Shown here piece by piece: positions 12,641-22,936 of a DNA stretch of 64,000 bases. Numbering within the stretch: position 1 is the stretch's first letter; every line of letters begins with the position of its first letter. The stretch is from positions 52,853,682 through 52,917,681 of the forward strand of contig OX344749.2 in the NCBI GenBank assembly GCA_947034885.2, read 5' to 3'. Under the pieces are notes generated by a model. It had not been told where the DNA came from and did no database searches. It saw only the letters and a list, made by a program, of their open reading frames with translations. The stretch is from Thuidium tamariscinum (Eukaryota > Streptophyta > Bryopsida > Hypnales > Thuidiaceae). The position numbers and the translations under genes were made by a program.

Positions 12641-12998
12641 GCTTCTCCAGTTGCAGCACCTCCTCTTGGCCTCCAACGTTCGATTTGCTTCTGCTACGGG
12701 TTAGCCTCTCTTTTTCTCAGGAAGCCGGCAAGGGGTTGTTGAACTTAGTCTCGCGCTGGACGGTTTGTTTAGGGTTCTAATGGTAGGAGCGGCTTGTCAG
12801 AAACTTATGAGCGACTTGTCAGAGCTCCTTGCAACCTCATTTCTGGTTGTTGTTTTTCGGATTAGGAGTGCGTGGTGAGCTTCAGTATCTCGCAAATCTA
12901 CAGCAACGGGAGCTCGTGTTGAGGGGGACATGGGAGTAATGGTGTCTGGTGTGTCATGTGGGGGGTGCGTGTTGACAGCGGGTGGTCGTGATTGCAGT

Positions 12999-13132
12999 TG
13001 GATTCGGGCATGAACTTCAGTAAGGGCGGGAGAGCGATTCTCACTATGGAGAAGGTGGTGGACTCCGTCGCTAAGGAAGCACATCTCGCTCGCCAGTTCG
13101 GGTTCAAGACCGCATTCGACGGAGCAGATGAG
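12999..13132 (+). other. Coding-like leader exon candidate
   Basis: The segment is bounded by an acceptor (TTGCAG, ending 12998) and a donor (GATGAG|GTTCGT). From an ATG at 13011 it encodes about 41 residues with an amphipathic, basic-to-acidic pattern (..MEKVVDSVAKEAHLARQF..). No in-frame partner exon was found before 13706. It may be a non-coding leader exon or upstream ORF of the OCTOPUS-like gene, or an exon of another transcript. I recognise no family. Confidence 0.35.
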
Positions 13133-13705
13133 GTTCGTCTTTCTTCACTGTCTTATCTTTCACAAGTTTTAGAGGATGAGGTTCATCTTTTAGGTTTCTA
13201 GCGACGGTCTTCTGGCAATGTGAGCTGTTTCTAGACTCAGAAGCAATGTTCGAGTCATTCGCATCGCTGACGCTGTGGTGACTTGTGTCGTCAAACCCTA
13301 GAAATGGCCGTGATCTAGGACTGCAACGAATTTTCTGGTTTGTTTCGTGCTCTGTCGATGTCGTTGTCGCTTCTGTTGCGTATCCTTTGGAATTGCACGT
13401 TAGTTTAGAGCCCGTTGAGGAATAGTTGGAGATTCTGGAAGATCAAAGTAATTTCAGTACTGACGATAGTATAGCCTGCTTTGTTAGGAACTGATTATCT
13501 ATGTTTCGGATTGCTCCATTAATCTATCCTCGGACTTTGTGCAGATTTGGTGTCGGTGAAAAGCAGTGGGTTGATTCTCATGTAGAGAAGGCTGAACTAG
13601 AAGCTAATTACCATCAAGATATATCCCATCCAAAAGGCTTTCCTGAGCGGTCTGTGAATCTGTGTCGTTTCTGTCAATTAGTCGAGCTCTAAAGGTTGAG
13701 TCACA

Positions 13706-15199
13706 ATGACGGTGCTTGGTTGCAAGTGGCATCCAAGCGCCGACAACGTCGGCGTATGCGCACACTGTCTCCGCGAGTCCCTTTCCCGGCTCGCAGTCTA
13801 CCAAGATGAAGAGGACGACTCCATCGATCTGGAGATTTTCCCCCCGAGCATGCCATCATCCAGCATGCCCGCAGGCTCCCAAAGAGCGCAGTTCATCCTC
13901 GTCCAATACGACGGAGACGGGAGCAACCGTGGAGGCGCACTAGCAGGCAATAATTCGGATTTGTTCTTCCCGGGAGTGAACAGGAAAACCATGGGCGCTG
14001 TAGTCAATCCGCAACAGAAACCCTACATCCCGAATGAGCCCACCGACCTGAACCTTGATGGTGCCGACATGCAGGGGGAGGTCAGCACATCCGAAGACAG
14101 CGGTTCTGGAGGGCAAGACGAAGGGGCTGCTCAACATCACGCGCCTCCTGGAGTAGTAGAATCGAACCGCAACAAGAGGAAACTTCAATCCTCAAGTGGC
14201 AGACGTAAACCCAAGTCATGGGGATCAGCCATGACGAAAATGGTTGGGTTTCGAACCCTGAGCGTGCTTTGGAAATCAAAGAAGAAAACGGAAGCAAGCT
14301 CATCGAGAACAAAGCTTGAGGACTCTGGAGCCGCTGCTCATGATCAGATGTTTACGCCAGCTCGATTTTCAGTATCATCTACTCTTGAGCAGACTACACC
14401 GCATCGGTTCTCGGTTTCATCGCAATGGGAGCAAACCACCCCTTCGAGATACAAAGACCAAGTCACCCCTGCTAGATATTCAGGCGCATCTCTCTTCGAC
14501 ATAGAATCTATGGATTCCCGAAGATCGTCCACCAGCAGCCGTGGCAGCCCCTTCACTAGGCATGTGGTCAACGGTGAAAACTTCAGTGCTGCCTGGAGGG
14601 CAAGCAAATCTGACGCGCATGGTAGGAAGATGGGAGTGTATGAGGAAGGCAAAGGATATGATCAGTACTCTCTTGGGAAGTCTCCTATGAAGTCTCCCAT
14701 GAAGTCTCCATGGAAGTGGTTTGCTTCCTTCAAGTCGGCGGCTACCAATCCTAAGGAGGATAAAAGGCGGAAGGCTGTTGCGGAGGTAGTTCCGGCTGCT
14801 CCTGTCAGTCCATATCAGGAAAGGAGGAAATCAACGTCTTCAGTGCCCGTGAACAAGTCAAGGGAGAATCGACCTCCGCAACCGCTAACTCCAGTGCTGA
14901 CTTCGAAGAAAAGCGCATGGTGGAAATCCTCTCCCATCCCTAGAACCCCGAAGAAGAGTCCTCTCACGGTTTCTATTAAAGCCAAGGACGTGGAAGTGGC
15001 TACTGATTCTCAGGACGATACTCCTCATAGGCTCTCTTCTGCTAGCCCCATGGTGGGCTACTCACGGTCGAGTAGCAATGGAAGCTCCTGCTTCACCACT
15101 CCACGGTGGAACAACCGAACCGGACGGCCGCAGCATGGGAACCTCCGGGGTTTGGCAGTTCATGAGAGGGAGCATGAGATCTCCCACCTGGCAATCTAG
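13706..15199 (+). CDS. OCTOPUS / DUF740-like protein, 497 aa, single exon
   Basis: The start at 13706 opens a 497-residue frame. Residues 6-29 hold C-x2-HP...GVC-x2-CLRESLSRL, the Cys/His pattern found at the N-terminus of plant OCTOPUS-related (DUF740/UPF0503) proteins, with C6, H9, C18 and C21 as possible metal ligands. The rest is low-complexity and Ser/Pro/Lys-rich: a QTTP-type repeat near residues 215-255, a KSPMKSPMKSPWKWF repeat near 326-340, and many SP/TP sites suited to kinases. No membrane segment is visible. Family members known from angiosperms sit at the plasma membrane and affect vascular patterning; a moss protein need not do this. The leader appears to contain introns (acceptor near 13543). 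The family assignment rests mainly on the N-terminal motif. Confidence 0.85.
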   Translation: MTVLGCKWHPSADNVGVCAHCLRESLSRLAVYQDEEDDSIDLEIFPPSMPSSSMPAGSQRAQFILVQYDGDGSNRGGALAGNNSDLFFPGVNRKTMGAVVNPQQKPYIPNEPTDLNLDGADMQGEVSTSEDSGSGGQDEGAAQHHAPPGVVESNRNKRKLQSSSGRRKPKSWGSAMTKMVGFRTLSVLWKSKKKTEASSSRTKLEDSGAAAHDQMFTPARFSVSSTLEQTTPHRFSVSSQWEQTTPSRYKDQVTPARYSGASLFDIESMDSRRSSTSSRGSPFTRHVVNGENFSAAWRASKSDAHGRKMGVYEEGKGYDQYSLGKSPMKSPMKSPWKWFASFKSAATNPKEDKRRKAVAEVVPAAPVSPYQERRKSTSSVPVNKSRENRPPQPLTPVLTSKKSAWWKSSPIPRTPKKSPLTVSIKAKDVEVATDSQDDTPHRLSSASPMVGYSRSSSNGSSCFTTPRWNNRTGRPQHGNLRGLAVHEREHEISHLAI

Positions 15200-15435
15200 G
15201 TTTTTGTGCTCTTTGGATGTTAGTTTCTGTTCTCCACCACCTCATTGTGTGTTTGGACTTTCAAATAGTTGAAGTTGTAGAATAGCTATTTTAAGCAGCT
15301 GGTATTCATGATTGATAGTGTCAAATCCTGTTGCGGTTGAGACAGGATTCGCGGGATCCATGTCCATCAAATGTATAAAAACTTTATTGCTCTATAAATT
15401 TTTTATTGCTGTACTGTTACACTTTGTGCTATGAG

Positions 15436-16123
15436 ACCTATCTGGTGCCGGCGTGAACCTCGACGAAGCGGGCAGAGACATTGACGTGCTGCAGGCGCTG
15501 AGCAACGAGACCTTGGTGGGCCTAAACCGCAATCGCGTCTCGGAAGCTGTTCTCTTTACGTGCGAGAGAGTTTCGGACGACGTAATGTGCGCTGTGGGAA
15601 TGCTCGAGTTGTTTTTTCTTGTTCTTACTTCAAAAGTGCATTGCTTTATAATTCGGAATGTTTGGAGTGATTCTTTCGGAATGTGATGCTTTGGGGGACT
15701 TGGCTTGCTTTTTATCAATTACTTTTTGTTTCCAGGAATCAGTGTTTTTTGCTTAATACTGGTTCGCCTGGAGTCGTAGACTTTTTCAGTTAGCACACCT
15801 TGAGAGGGTACGTGAAGCACGTGTCTTTGGGTGTTGATCCTCTCGATAACTTCATTGGGTATTTTCTGATTTATTAGATAGTTCTCCGCTTCATTAGAAA
15901 TTGCTTGATGTGGTGAGTTTGAGATTCACATGGCAGGTATTAGTACAGTAGTTGCCTTCTTTTGCATATTTCCTTTAAGTGTGAAGCTGCTGATTATCGT
16001 GGATGGTTCAAGGAGCGGAGTTCAGTGCTCGAGGGAGACGCACCAGGAATGATGAGAGACGACGATCAGGACCAGTGCTTGTGCAACGCTCGTCTACGTG
16101 CGCTATACAAACTTAGTCAATGA
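15436..16123 (+). CDS. Candidate last two exons of a small unrecognised gene
   Basis: Exon B, 15436-15581, follows acceptor CTATGAG and ends GACGAC|GTAATG. It encodes 48 residues including NLDEAGRDIDVLQAL and GLNRNRVSEAVLF. Exon C, 15980-16123, follows a pyrimidine-rich acceptor (CCTTTAAG) and encodes 47 residues including DYRGWFKERSSVLEG before TGA. The two join in frame (phase 0), giving an uninterrupted 95-residue C-terminal segment with ordinary coding composition. The 5' exon supplying the first codon base is not identified. The segment lies downstream of the OCTOPUS-like stop, so it could also be an alternative 3' end. No family was recognised. Confidence 0.35.
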
Positions 16124-17473
16124 TCCACCAGTTTGTGATCCACATTCTCTATGCAAACTTTTTGCTTTTTGCTTTTCAATCGTTTAATTACGATATCTAC
16201 TTTTGAAAATCCTCTGTTATTGGTTCTCTTTTGGAATTGGATTCGCTTTTCGTGTGATCTATTAATATTGCTCTGAGTGTTGCGTTCTCGTGGTTCAGTT
16301 GTTCCACAAATTTCTGTAATAAAATATTAATTCATTTTTATCAATGTTTTTATATAGGGACTATAACGAGACAAGTGATCACTGCTAAGTTTAATTTTTT
16401 AGTAATTGTTTGTCGTACTCATGATATCGATTGACAGAGGTGGCTTTTGCTTTCTAGGATTTAGTAGCTACTTGAAATTTTGTGTAAAGTGTTGGCTTCT
16501 AATCCTGTATGGGTGCTGAAGACTAAAGTCATTCTTACAGGGTTAGAGCATTCCCAGCAGTGCCCGTTCAAAATGACATGTCAGAGGAGATTGAGCGGGC
16601 GTGGTGCGGTGAAGGCCAAAGCAAATTCAGGAGACCCCCATTTCCCTCGCACTTCCAAACTATAACCCCACCTCCTCAAACCATGTGTCTTCTTACACTG
16701 CTTTAGCACCAGCTGCTATGTCCCCTCCCAAAGCAAGCATGCGGACAAAGTTTGACAACAAGGATCTTCGCAATTTGTGATAATGTGTCACTTTGAGAGG
16801 GCTTGCTATTGTTGAGTGATCGGGTTCATTTTTCAAATGGCTGCTTTGTAAGAGGATGTTGCAAGAGTGATGGTGGGGAGAAAAAAACTAAATGTGCACG
16901 TTGGGAGTTTTTGAAACACTTGCAATGCGCGTTGGTGGCCATGTTGTTAAACAAAAGATTTTTCTATGTAATACAAAAGTACGTATGTTCATCCTTGGTT
17001 TGTACAAAAAGGAAGGTCTTACACAATAGTTTTGACTTTTGATGAGTATTTTTTTTCAAAGTAGATAAATTCTACTATGACTAGTCCATCCTTATAGGGT
17101 TTACTCTAAAAGAATAAAACCTATCATTGAGGAATTTTGCTAGAAATGCTATGATTTTTGAACCAATAGGTGCATTTTTCATTTCTACAATGATTTAGAA
17201 AGTCATTCATTGGAACCATCACTCATTAGCTACTCTTTGGTTGTAGTATTCTTATATGGTTAAAATGGTGAGTAGAAATCTTAAATTGATATTACAACAT
17301 TCTGTGAAAGCTATATTCTATTTTTGTTCTACTCCCTCTGTTTTATGATGCAATTTTTTTTTTTCATTTGTCATGAATTACTTATCCCATTAGCATATAC
17401 TTCAAACTTGGTTTTAGTATTGAAGATGATTTTTTTTGTTTTTGACTTTAACTAATGTAATGAAATAGGATGA

Positions 17474-18186
17474 TTGCAAAAAACACTTGTCCTATTTTTT
17501 GTCCCCTTGGCCTTTCAGAGGTGGTTTCTTACTCATAACTTTTGTGTCATTTGTCCAATTCACACGAAACTTGAAATTAAGGGACACATTAAAGTCCCAA
17601 ATATAATGTAACTTTTTGAAATTATTTTACTATTTTTAAACAACCCCAGATTGGATGTCTACCTTGGCCAATTCGGAAGGTGGGGGTGGTTTAGTCCTAT
17701 TTTGACCTAAATATGCAAATTTTAAGCTCAAAATTGATAAGATAAGACACTTGCTAAATTTACACAAGATTACAAAGAAATTTTCTAGAAATAGTAAATT
17801 TCCACCTTCCACATGTGTTCAAAGTGCAATACCAAGGTACACTTGTAAAGAAAACAAATTTTTTTTCTCAAAGATAAAAATGGTTGAAGAAAAGCATCTT
17901 AAGGTTAGGAAAAATGGGATTTTTTATTTGATTTATTTGAATTTTTTTACTATTTAAAAAAATCAGACATCAAAGTGTCTATTTTCATTGTATTTTTCAT
18001 TGAGCTTTTTTTGTGCATAACTTTTAGAGTTAAATTTTATTAGGTCTTAATTTTAAGACACACAATATTCTCATTGCTCTTCAAATTATCCATATTTTGT
18101 TTTATTTTAAGAAAATTATTCCAAAAGTCATAGGACTCATCAAAATAGGCCATTTTGAGATAAAACTAGTAAGTGTTTCTTGCAAC
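17474..18186 (+). repeat. Divergent GCAAGAAACACTT-family element
   Basis: The left end TTGCAAAAAACACTTGTCC and right end AAGTGTTTCTTGCAA are inverted. The first part carries the family's CATAACTTTTGTGT block. It is about 710 bp, much diverged from the copies at 43933 and 52588, and has no coding region. Confidence 0.55.
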
Positions 18187-19389
18187 GGCCCAGTACCAAA
18201 AATCTAGTTTATTTTCCATTTTCACTTCTATTTTGTAGATTAAAAATTATGAAAAATGATTTTTATATAGCAATTTGAAGTTGATTAGGTCAAAGACTAA
18301 AGACATTGAACTTTTCTTTGAAGTTATTGAATTCAAAGCTATTCTTGTGCATATCTAAATACATAAAGAGGATAATTGAAGTTAGTTGTACAAAAAGTCT
18401 TCTTTCTCCATAAAGCCTAATTTTATTTATTTGTAGAACTTTGTGTCTAATGTAACCTCCTATTTTTTGTTCTTTCTTTGATTGCAATTAAATATCATGT
18501 TCACTTGTTTTGCACTTGAAAGGATACAATTCACACTCACTATAGAATCATTTAGTTATAACATGCATTAAAAAATTATTGCCAAATCCTTAATATTTTC
18601 AACTCTACAAAAATGATTAGTATTATGGGATAGAAGGAATATCCATTTAGTGATCAAGGCACATTGATGACATATGGTACTTGAGGTTCTAATCTTAATT
18701 ATCATTAATTTACAAAATTAGAAATATTCTTTTTTTAAAGCAAACTTTTAGTTTAATTATATATTTGTAGCAAATTCAAGGCCATTGAAGTGTACTCCTA
18801 GGCTTTTGATGGAGGCATGTTTGAATTAGGTTGAACATCAAAAGCTTGAGCTCATTTTTTATATTATGCCAAGAAAGATGTAGCATGTTACCAATGCTTG
18901 TTACTTTTGAATGGATAGTAGATAGTAATAAATTTTCATTTTTCATGAAACTACACATGATTTATTAAAGGGATACACATGTCATTTTTCCATTGGTTGT
19001 AAAACTTTTACAAAAATCTTGAAGGGATATTCAAATTTCATTTTCCATTAAATGAAAAACTTTTACTTTTAAAAATTCTCAAAGGAATATAGTCTGTTTT
19101 TTTTTAAAACTTCAAAATTTTCGTCCTAAATTTTTTTGTCAAAGCTAAAGTAAGTACTTCTATTCAACTCTTAAATCTTTGCATATAACGATGTTGATAA
19201 ATATCCTTTTACTTTGAGCACCTTCAAAACTATGGAACAAACTTAGAGCTACAAAACATGACATGCATATTGCTTTATTGACCTTATAAAAAACAACTAG
19301 CTTTTGGTTTGGCTTCAATGACTATTGGAGTGTGTTGATTTATTTCTAGGCCCAACTTACACAAATTTTTAAGGTTGAATGGTGGAAAG

Positions 19390-19850
19390 TGATTGTAAGA
19401 AACCTTGTCCTATTTAATGTCACACGATGTATGCTGATTTGTTTCTTGGTCATAACTTTTGTATTTTGGCTTCAAATGATTCAAGATTCTAAGAGAAGGT
19501 ACTCATGACTATCATATACGTTCTCTAATTTTTTCATGATTTTCAAAAATAATTTACTATCCAATAATAGACCTCAATTGAATGTTGCACTATGCACTTT
19601 AGGGATTTTTAGTACTAAGAAGTACCTTTTTTTTTAATGATTTTGAGATGAAATTTGGATGAAATGGTCTTCTAGTAGACTTCTAGCTTTCTAGGGAATG
19701 ATTTTCAAAAATATTTAATTTTATGTGGTGTAAAAGTGTACAAAGTGAGCTTCTTTCTACTTGTATTTTGAAACATTTAAAATATTATTTTGGTGGGTTT
19801 TTTTGGCACATGACCATCTTCATAGAGTTGTTGCAAATGGAATCTATGAC
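19390..19850 (+). repeat. Left part of a GCAAGAAACACTT-family element
   Basis: This stretch follows the same order as 43933-44390: GTAAGAAAC, GTCACAC, CATAACTTTTGT.TTTTGGCT, CAAATGA.TCAAGATT, GGTACTCATGACTAT, and the ATTTGGATGA.ATGGT block. A right end was not found, so it is probably truncated. Confidence 0.55.
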
Positions 19851-20599
19851 CTTGATTTGAAATGCTGTCGTGTTTGTGATAGATGTGCATCTGGTATAAT
19901 TGATGGACATTCTATTGCAATGGATATTTTGACAAACCCAGAATATAGTGTGTGTAGTGTGAGGATTCTGTCACTGTCCTTGTTGTTTGCCAACTTGAAG
20001 TCTATTATCTTGATGCCAAAATTGATAGTTCCACTTGTCATCTTGTGTCATATGGTCATGGTTAGGGTTTGAGAGCGTCTAAGTGTTTGGTATTTCAATT
20101 CTTCGGAAGGAGTTTGGATTCTCTGAATGAGTTTTGTCAATGTGCATTAATTCTTGGGACCTTAGTACGCTCACCACTCCTGCAGTGGAACTTGTATCAA
20201 TCTAGTCCCGTTGATTATGGTCTCTAATCATTAGAGTATACATAGTTTCCTTCATTGCTAGGTTTGAGGTTATTAATTTCTTTTTTTGTTTCTAAAGGTC
20301 AATAGGATGTGAGCATTTTAGGATGGGGAAGAGCTAACTTGAGAGAAGGGAGAATTTTTAGATTTGGGTTTGTGAAAGGCCTGTGGTTTAGTTTTAGTGA
20401 CGTTTGCTTGGCTATGCCATTTTGTTCTTTAGCAATTGGGTTTTATTTTTACTCAATGGTAGTGTTGTTTGGATGTTATTCACTTGATGATATTCAACCC
20501 CTATTATTTTGCCAAAACAAGTTCATGATGGTTGGTTGGTTTGATGTGCAGATAGTAGCATGGCATGACTTGATAATGGGGAGTCCTATGGGTACTGGT

Positions 20600-21760
20600 C
20601 TCATGGCAAGGGCAATCTTCTAAGTGATTATGAGATTTCTTGCTCTCACCCGTTTAGAAGCTTGCATTCTTTCAAGAAAATTTGTAGCGACTTTTATGAG
20701 GACTTGGTGGGGGGACATGGAGGAGAAATTTCAATACCTAGGATTTACTCATGTGGAGATGAGGGATATCTTGAACATTGATGAGATCTGGAGAGACATC
20801 CTGAAAATGATTTGTTCTATATGACTTTGATGAGGAGGTTTTGATCATGAAGTTCATGGTGGGTGTAATCCATAATTCATGCGCTAGAATGTTGGGTAGT
20901 ATTTTGCATAAAGTTGTTGCAACTTGGACTAGTGATGACTATTCTATTATTCCTAATGGATCGGGTTGCATGAGAGGTTTACGTAGAATGAAGGAGGCTA
21001 ATGAGGCCTTCAAGCCATTTTTTCAAACCCTTTCAGCCAATTGGTCTAGCATTACTTTTGAGGTGTGTGTGTGAAGGTCTAAGACAATTGCAACAAGATG
21101 CTCGATTTTGGCTTGAATGTTTTGGAAGACAGACACGTATTGTGATTATTGCCAAAGTTTATAAGACAACAAGGAGTATTGTAATCGAGAGGTGGCAGGA
21201 TGGTGGATTGCAACTAGCTCCATGACAACAACCAACTTGAAATATGAATGCTCCAAATCCGTATGCTCGAAATGTTTTTCCAACCTTTGTTCAAACTTTG
21301 ACTTGGAGGAAGGACAAATATGTGTTGGTGCATCTCTTACTATCCCAGCTACTTTAGTTTATGATGTTTTCCCTCGTGTACAAGGGGCACCATTTGGGCC
21401 AAGTGACTTTGAAATAACTGTTACAATGCTCAATTGCTTGAATGAGAGTTTTTGGGGTTCAATGCAATAGGTTAGAAGAGGTTGTTGGTGAGGTAGCAAG
21501 ACTATGGTTCTAACTAATCCACAAGTGTAGCAAGGTTGTATATCTAGTATGGTGGACATAGAAGATATGGTTGGCTTCAATTTTCAATGTCATGGTTTAC
21601 CTTGCCAATTTGGAAATCACTTGAAGATTTCTTACTTATGGGCAATCAAGATTGAATTGAATATGTCTTGAATTTGTAGTTCCAATTGCAATTTGAATGA
21701 TATATTGTTGATGTAATAAAGTTATCTTTAGCCTTGTGTCAAATGATGGTCCTCACCTTG
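20600..21760 (+). repeat. Decayed coding-like repeat, copy A
   Basis: Broken frames run along the plus strand. One segment, 21292-21470, carries the wording FGPSDFEIT near its end. The same segment, diverged, lies on the minus strand at 50456-50704, and the flanks (GTCAAATGATGGTCCTCACC; CAGTCTTGATTG-like blocks) also match 49320-50760 inverted. It is probably a decayed transposon gene or a spreading gene fragment. No transposase motif was identified. Confidence 0.55.
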
Positions 21761-21892
21761 TGTTAGTAGAAAGGGAAGATCAATCTAGAATCGCCCAACA
21801 AATTGGTGGGCCGTGATTGAACTTGCGGTTGCTGGCAAGAGTTTTTTGGGGGTCGTTTTGCCTTTCCTTAGGAAAATAGGGTTGAAAACACT

Positions 21893-22140
21893 GTGACTCA
21901 AATTTGTTGCCTCGACTTAGTCTGGCATCCCTATCCGAAGAAGTCGCTGGAGAACAGGGGATTCCCAGAAGCCAGCCAAGGCCGAGGGGATGGTCCTTCG
22001 TGGGGGAAGCTCTGTCATTCTCACACGCCGCTCGTCCTCGTCTGCCCTTCAGCTGCCATATCGATCTCAGCTACCTGTGGTGAGTCGATCTGCCAGGCCC
22101 TCCCATTCTGCTATTTTGAGATTTTGGTTCCTTGAAGGTT
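21893..22140 (+). other. GC-rich island, possible orphan first exon
   Basis: About 250 bp of even-GC sequence with a donor-like CTGTG|GTGAGT near 22080 sits between repeats and the 3' end of the XBAT-like gene. It could be the first exon or CpG island of an unseen plus-strand transcript. No recognisable protein is encoded. Confidence 0.25.
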
Positions 22141-22382
22141 AGGTTATAATTTGTTGACCAATTTATATTTAAGCAGATTTTGGCTGCAGTTTTCCATTCA
22201 CCAACGTATCCATTTGAACGGGATGCTGTTGGACATGACGAGAAACCGTGCTTGAGGTTTGAATAGTTGCAGCGATGCAATTTTGTGGTTTCCATGGAGG
22301 ATATCTTTCGCTTCGAAGTTGCCAAGAACGTGTGTTAATTCTTTAGCTAGCTGTTTTGGCCGAGGGTCGCATGAATGTTGAG

Positions 22383-22490
22383 AAGGGCCAGGGTGAACTG
22401 ACCCCCTTGCTCGGCCACTTGGGAAAAGGCTGGAATTTTTTATTTTTTGCAAATATTTTTTTGCGAGGGGGCCAGTTCACCCCGACCCTT
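22383..22490 (+). mobile_element. 108-bp miniature TIR element
   Basis: The ends form a 27-bp inverted repeat with few mismatches (AAGGGCCAGGGTGAACTGAC / AAGGGTCGGGGTGAACTGGC, then CCCCCTYGC). Only about 55 bp of AT-rich DNA separates them. It is related to the copies at 1725 and 11030 and is probably an internal-deletion derivative. Confidence 0.75.
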
Positions 22491-22936
22491 GTGAGCGGCT
22501 ACACTGGTCCTCCTTTTCACGTACTTAGTGGTTACTGCTCAAAAGTAGGAAGATATTGAAGAGAATCTGTCTATTCAGATATAGTTGCACATGTAAACTT
22601 GAATGCTTTTCTTGGTACTAATAAGTAGAGAAAGGCTCTTCTGAATGGAAGGCCAGGCATTTGAAATGCCTACAACTTGCAGCAGCTAGAGTCAAACGAT
22701 TATCCAGCCAACAGATGGGCTGATGCTGCGTTGAGTGCCACAACTGGCCTGGCAAGGTATTCCAAAATGCACAAGGGTACGCCCAAAGAAAAAACGTCCC
22801 AAAATACATAGTAGCTACTACGGAGTGAAACACCTACATGGAATCAAATGAGACAGTCTACTCTACTCATACAGCTACTTTACAAAACAGATATGCAACA
22901 ACCAACCCGAATGACGAAGAGTTGTGCACAATACCC

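Larger units (their letters stand above)
16130..20600. other. Intergenic, AT-rich repeats
   Basis: No convincing exon was found. 16535-17000 has slightly higher GC and begins with GAGCATTCCCAGCAG, similar to the GAGCATCTCCAACAG word at the ends of some plant MITEs, but I could not locate a matching inverted end. The rest holds two divergent copies of the GCAAGAAACACTT family (annotated separately) and simple AT-rich DNA. Confidence 0.6.

Noticed and set aside
13501-13692. Open frame of 63 codons before the OCTOPUS-like start
   Set aside because: It ends before the CDS in another frame, spans a likely acceptor at 13543, and looks like 5' leader.
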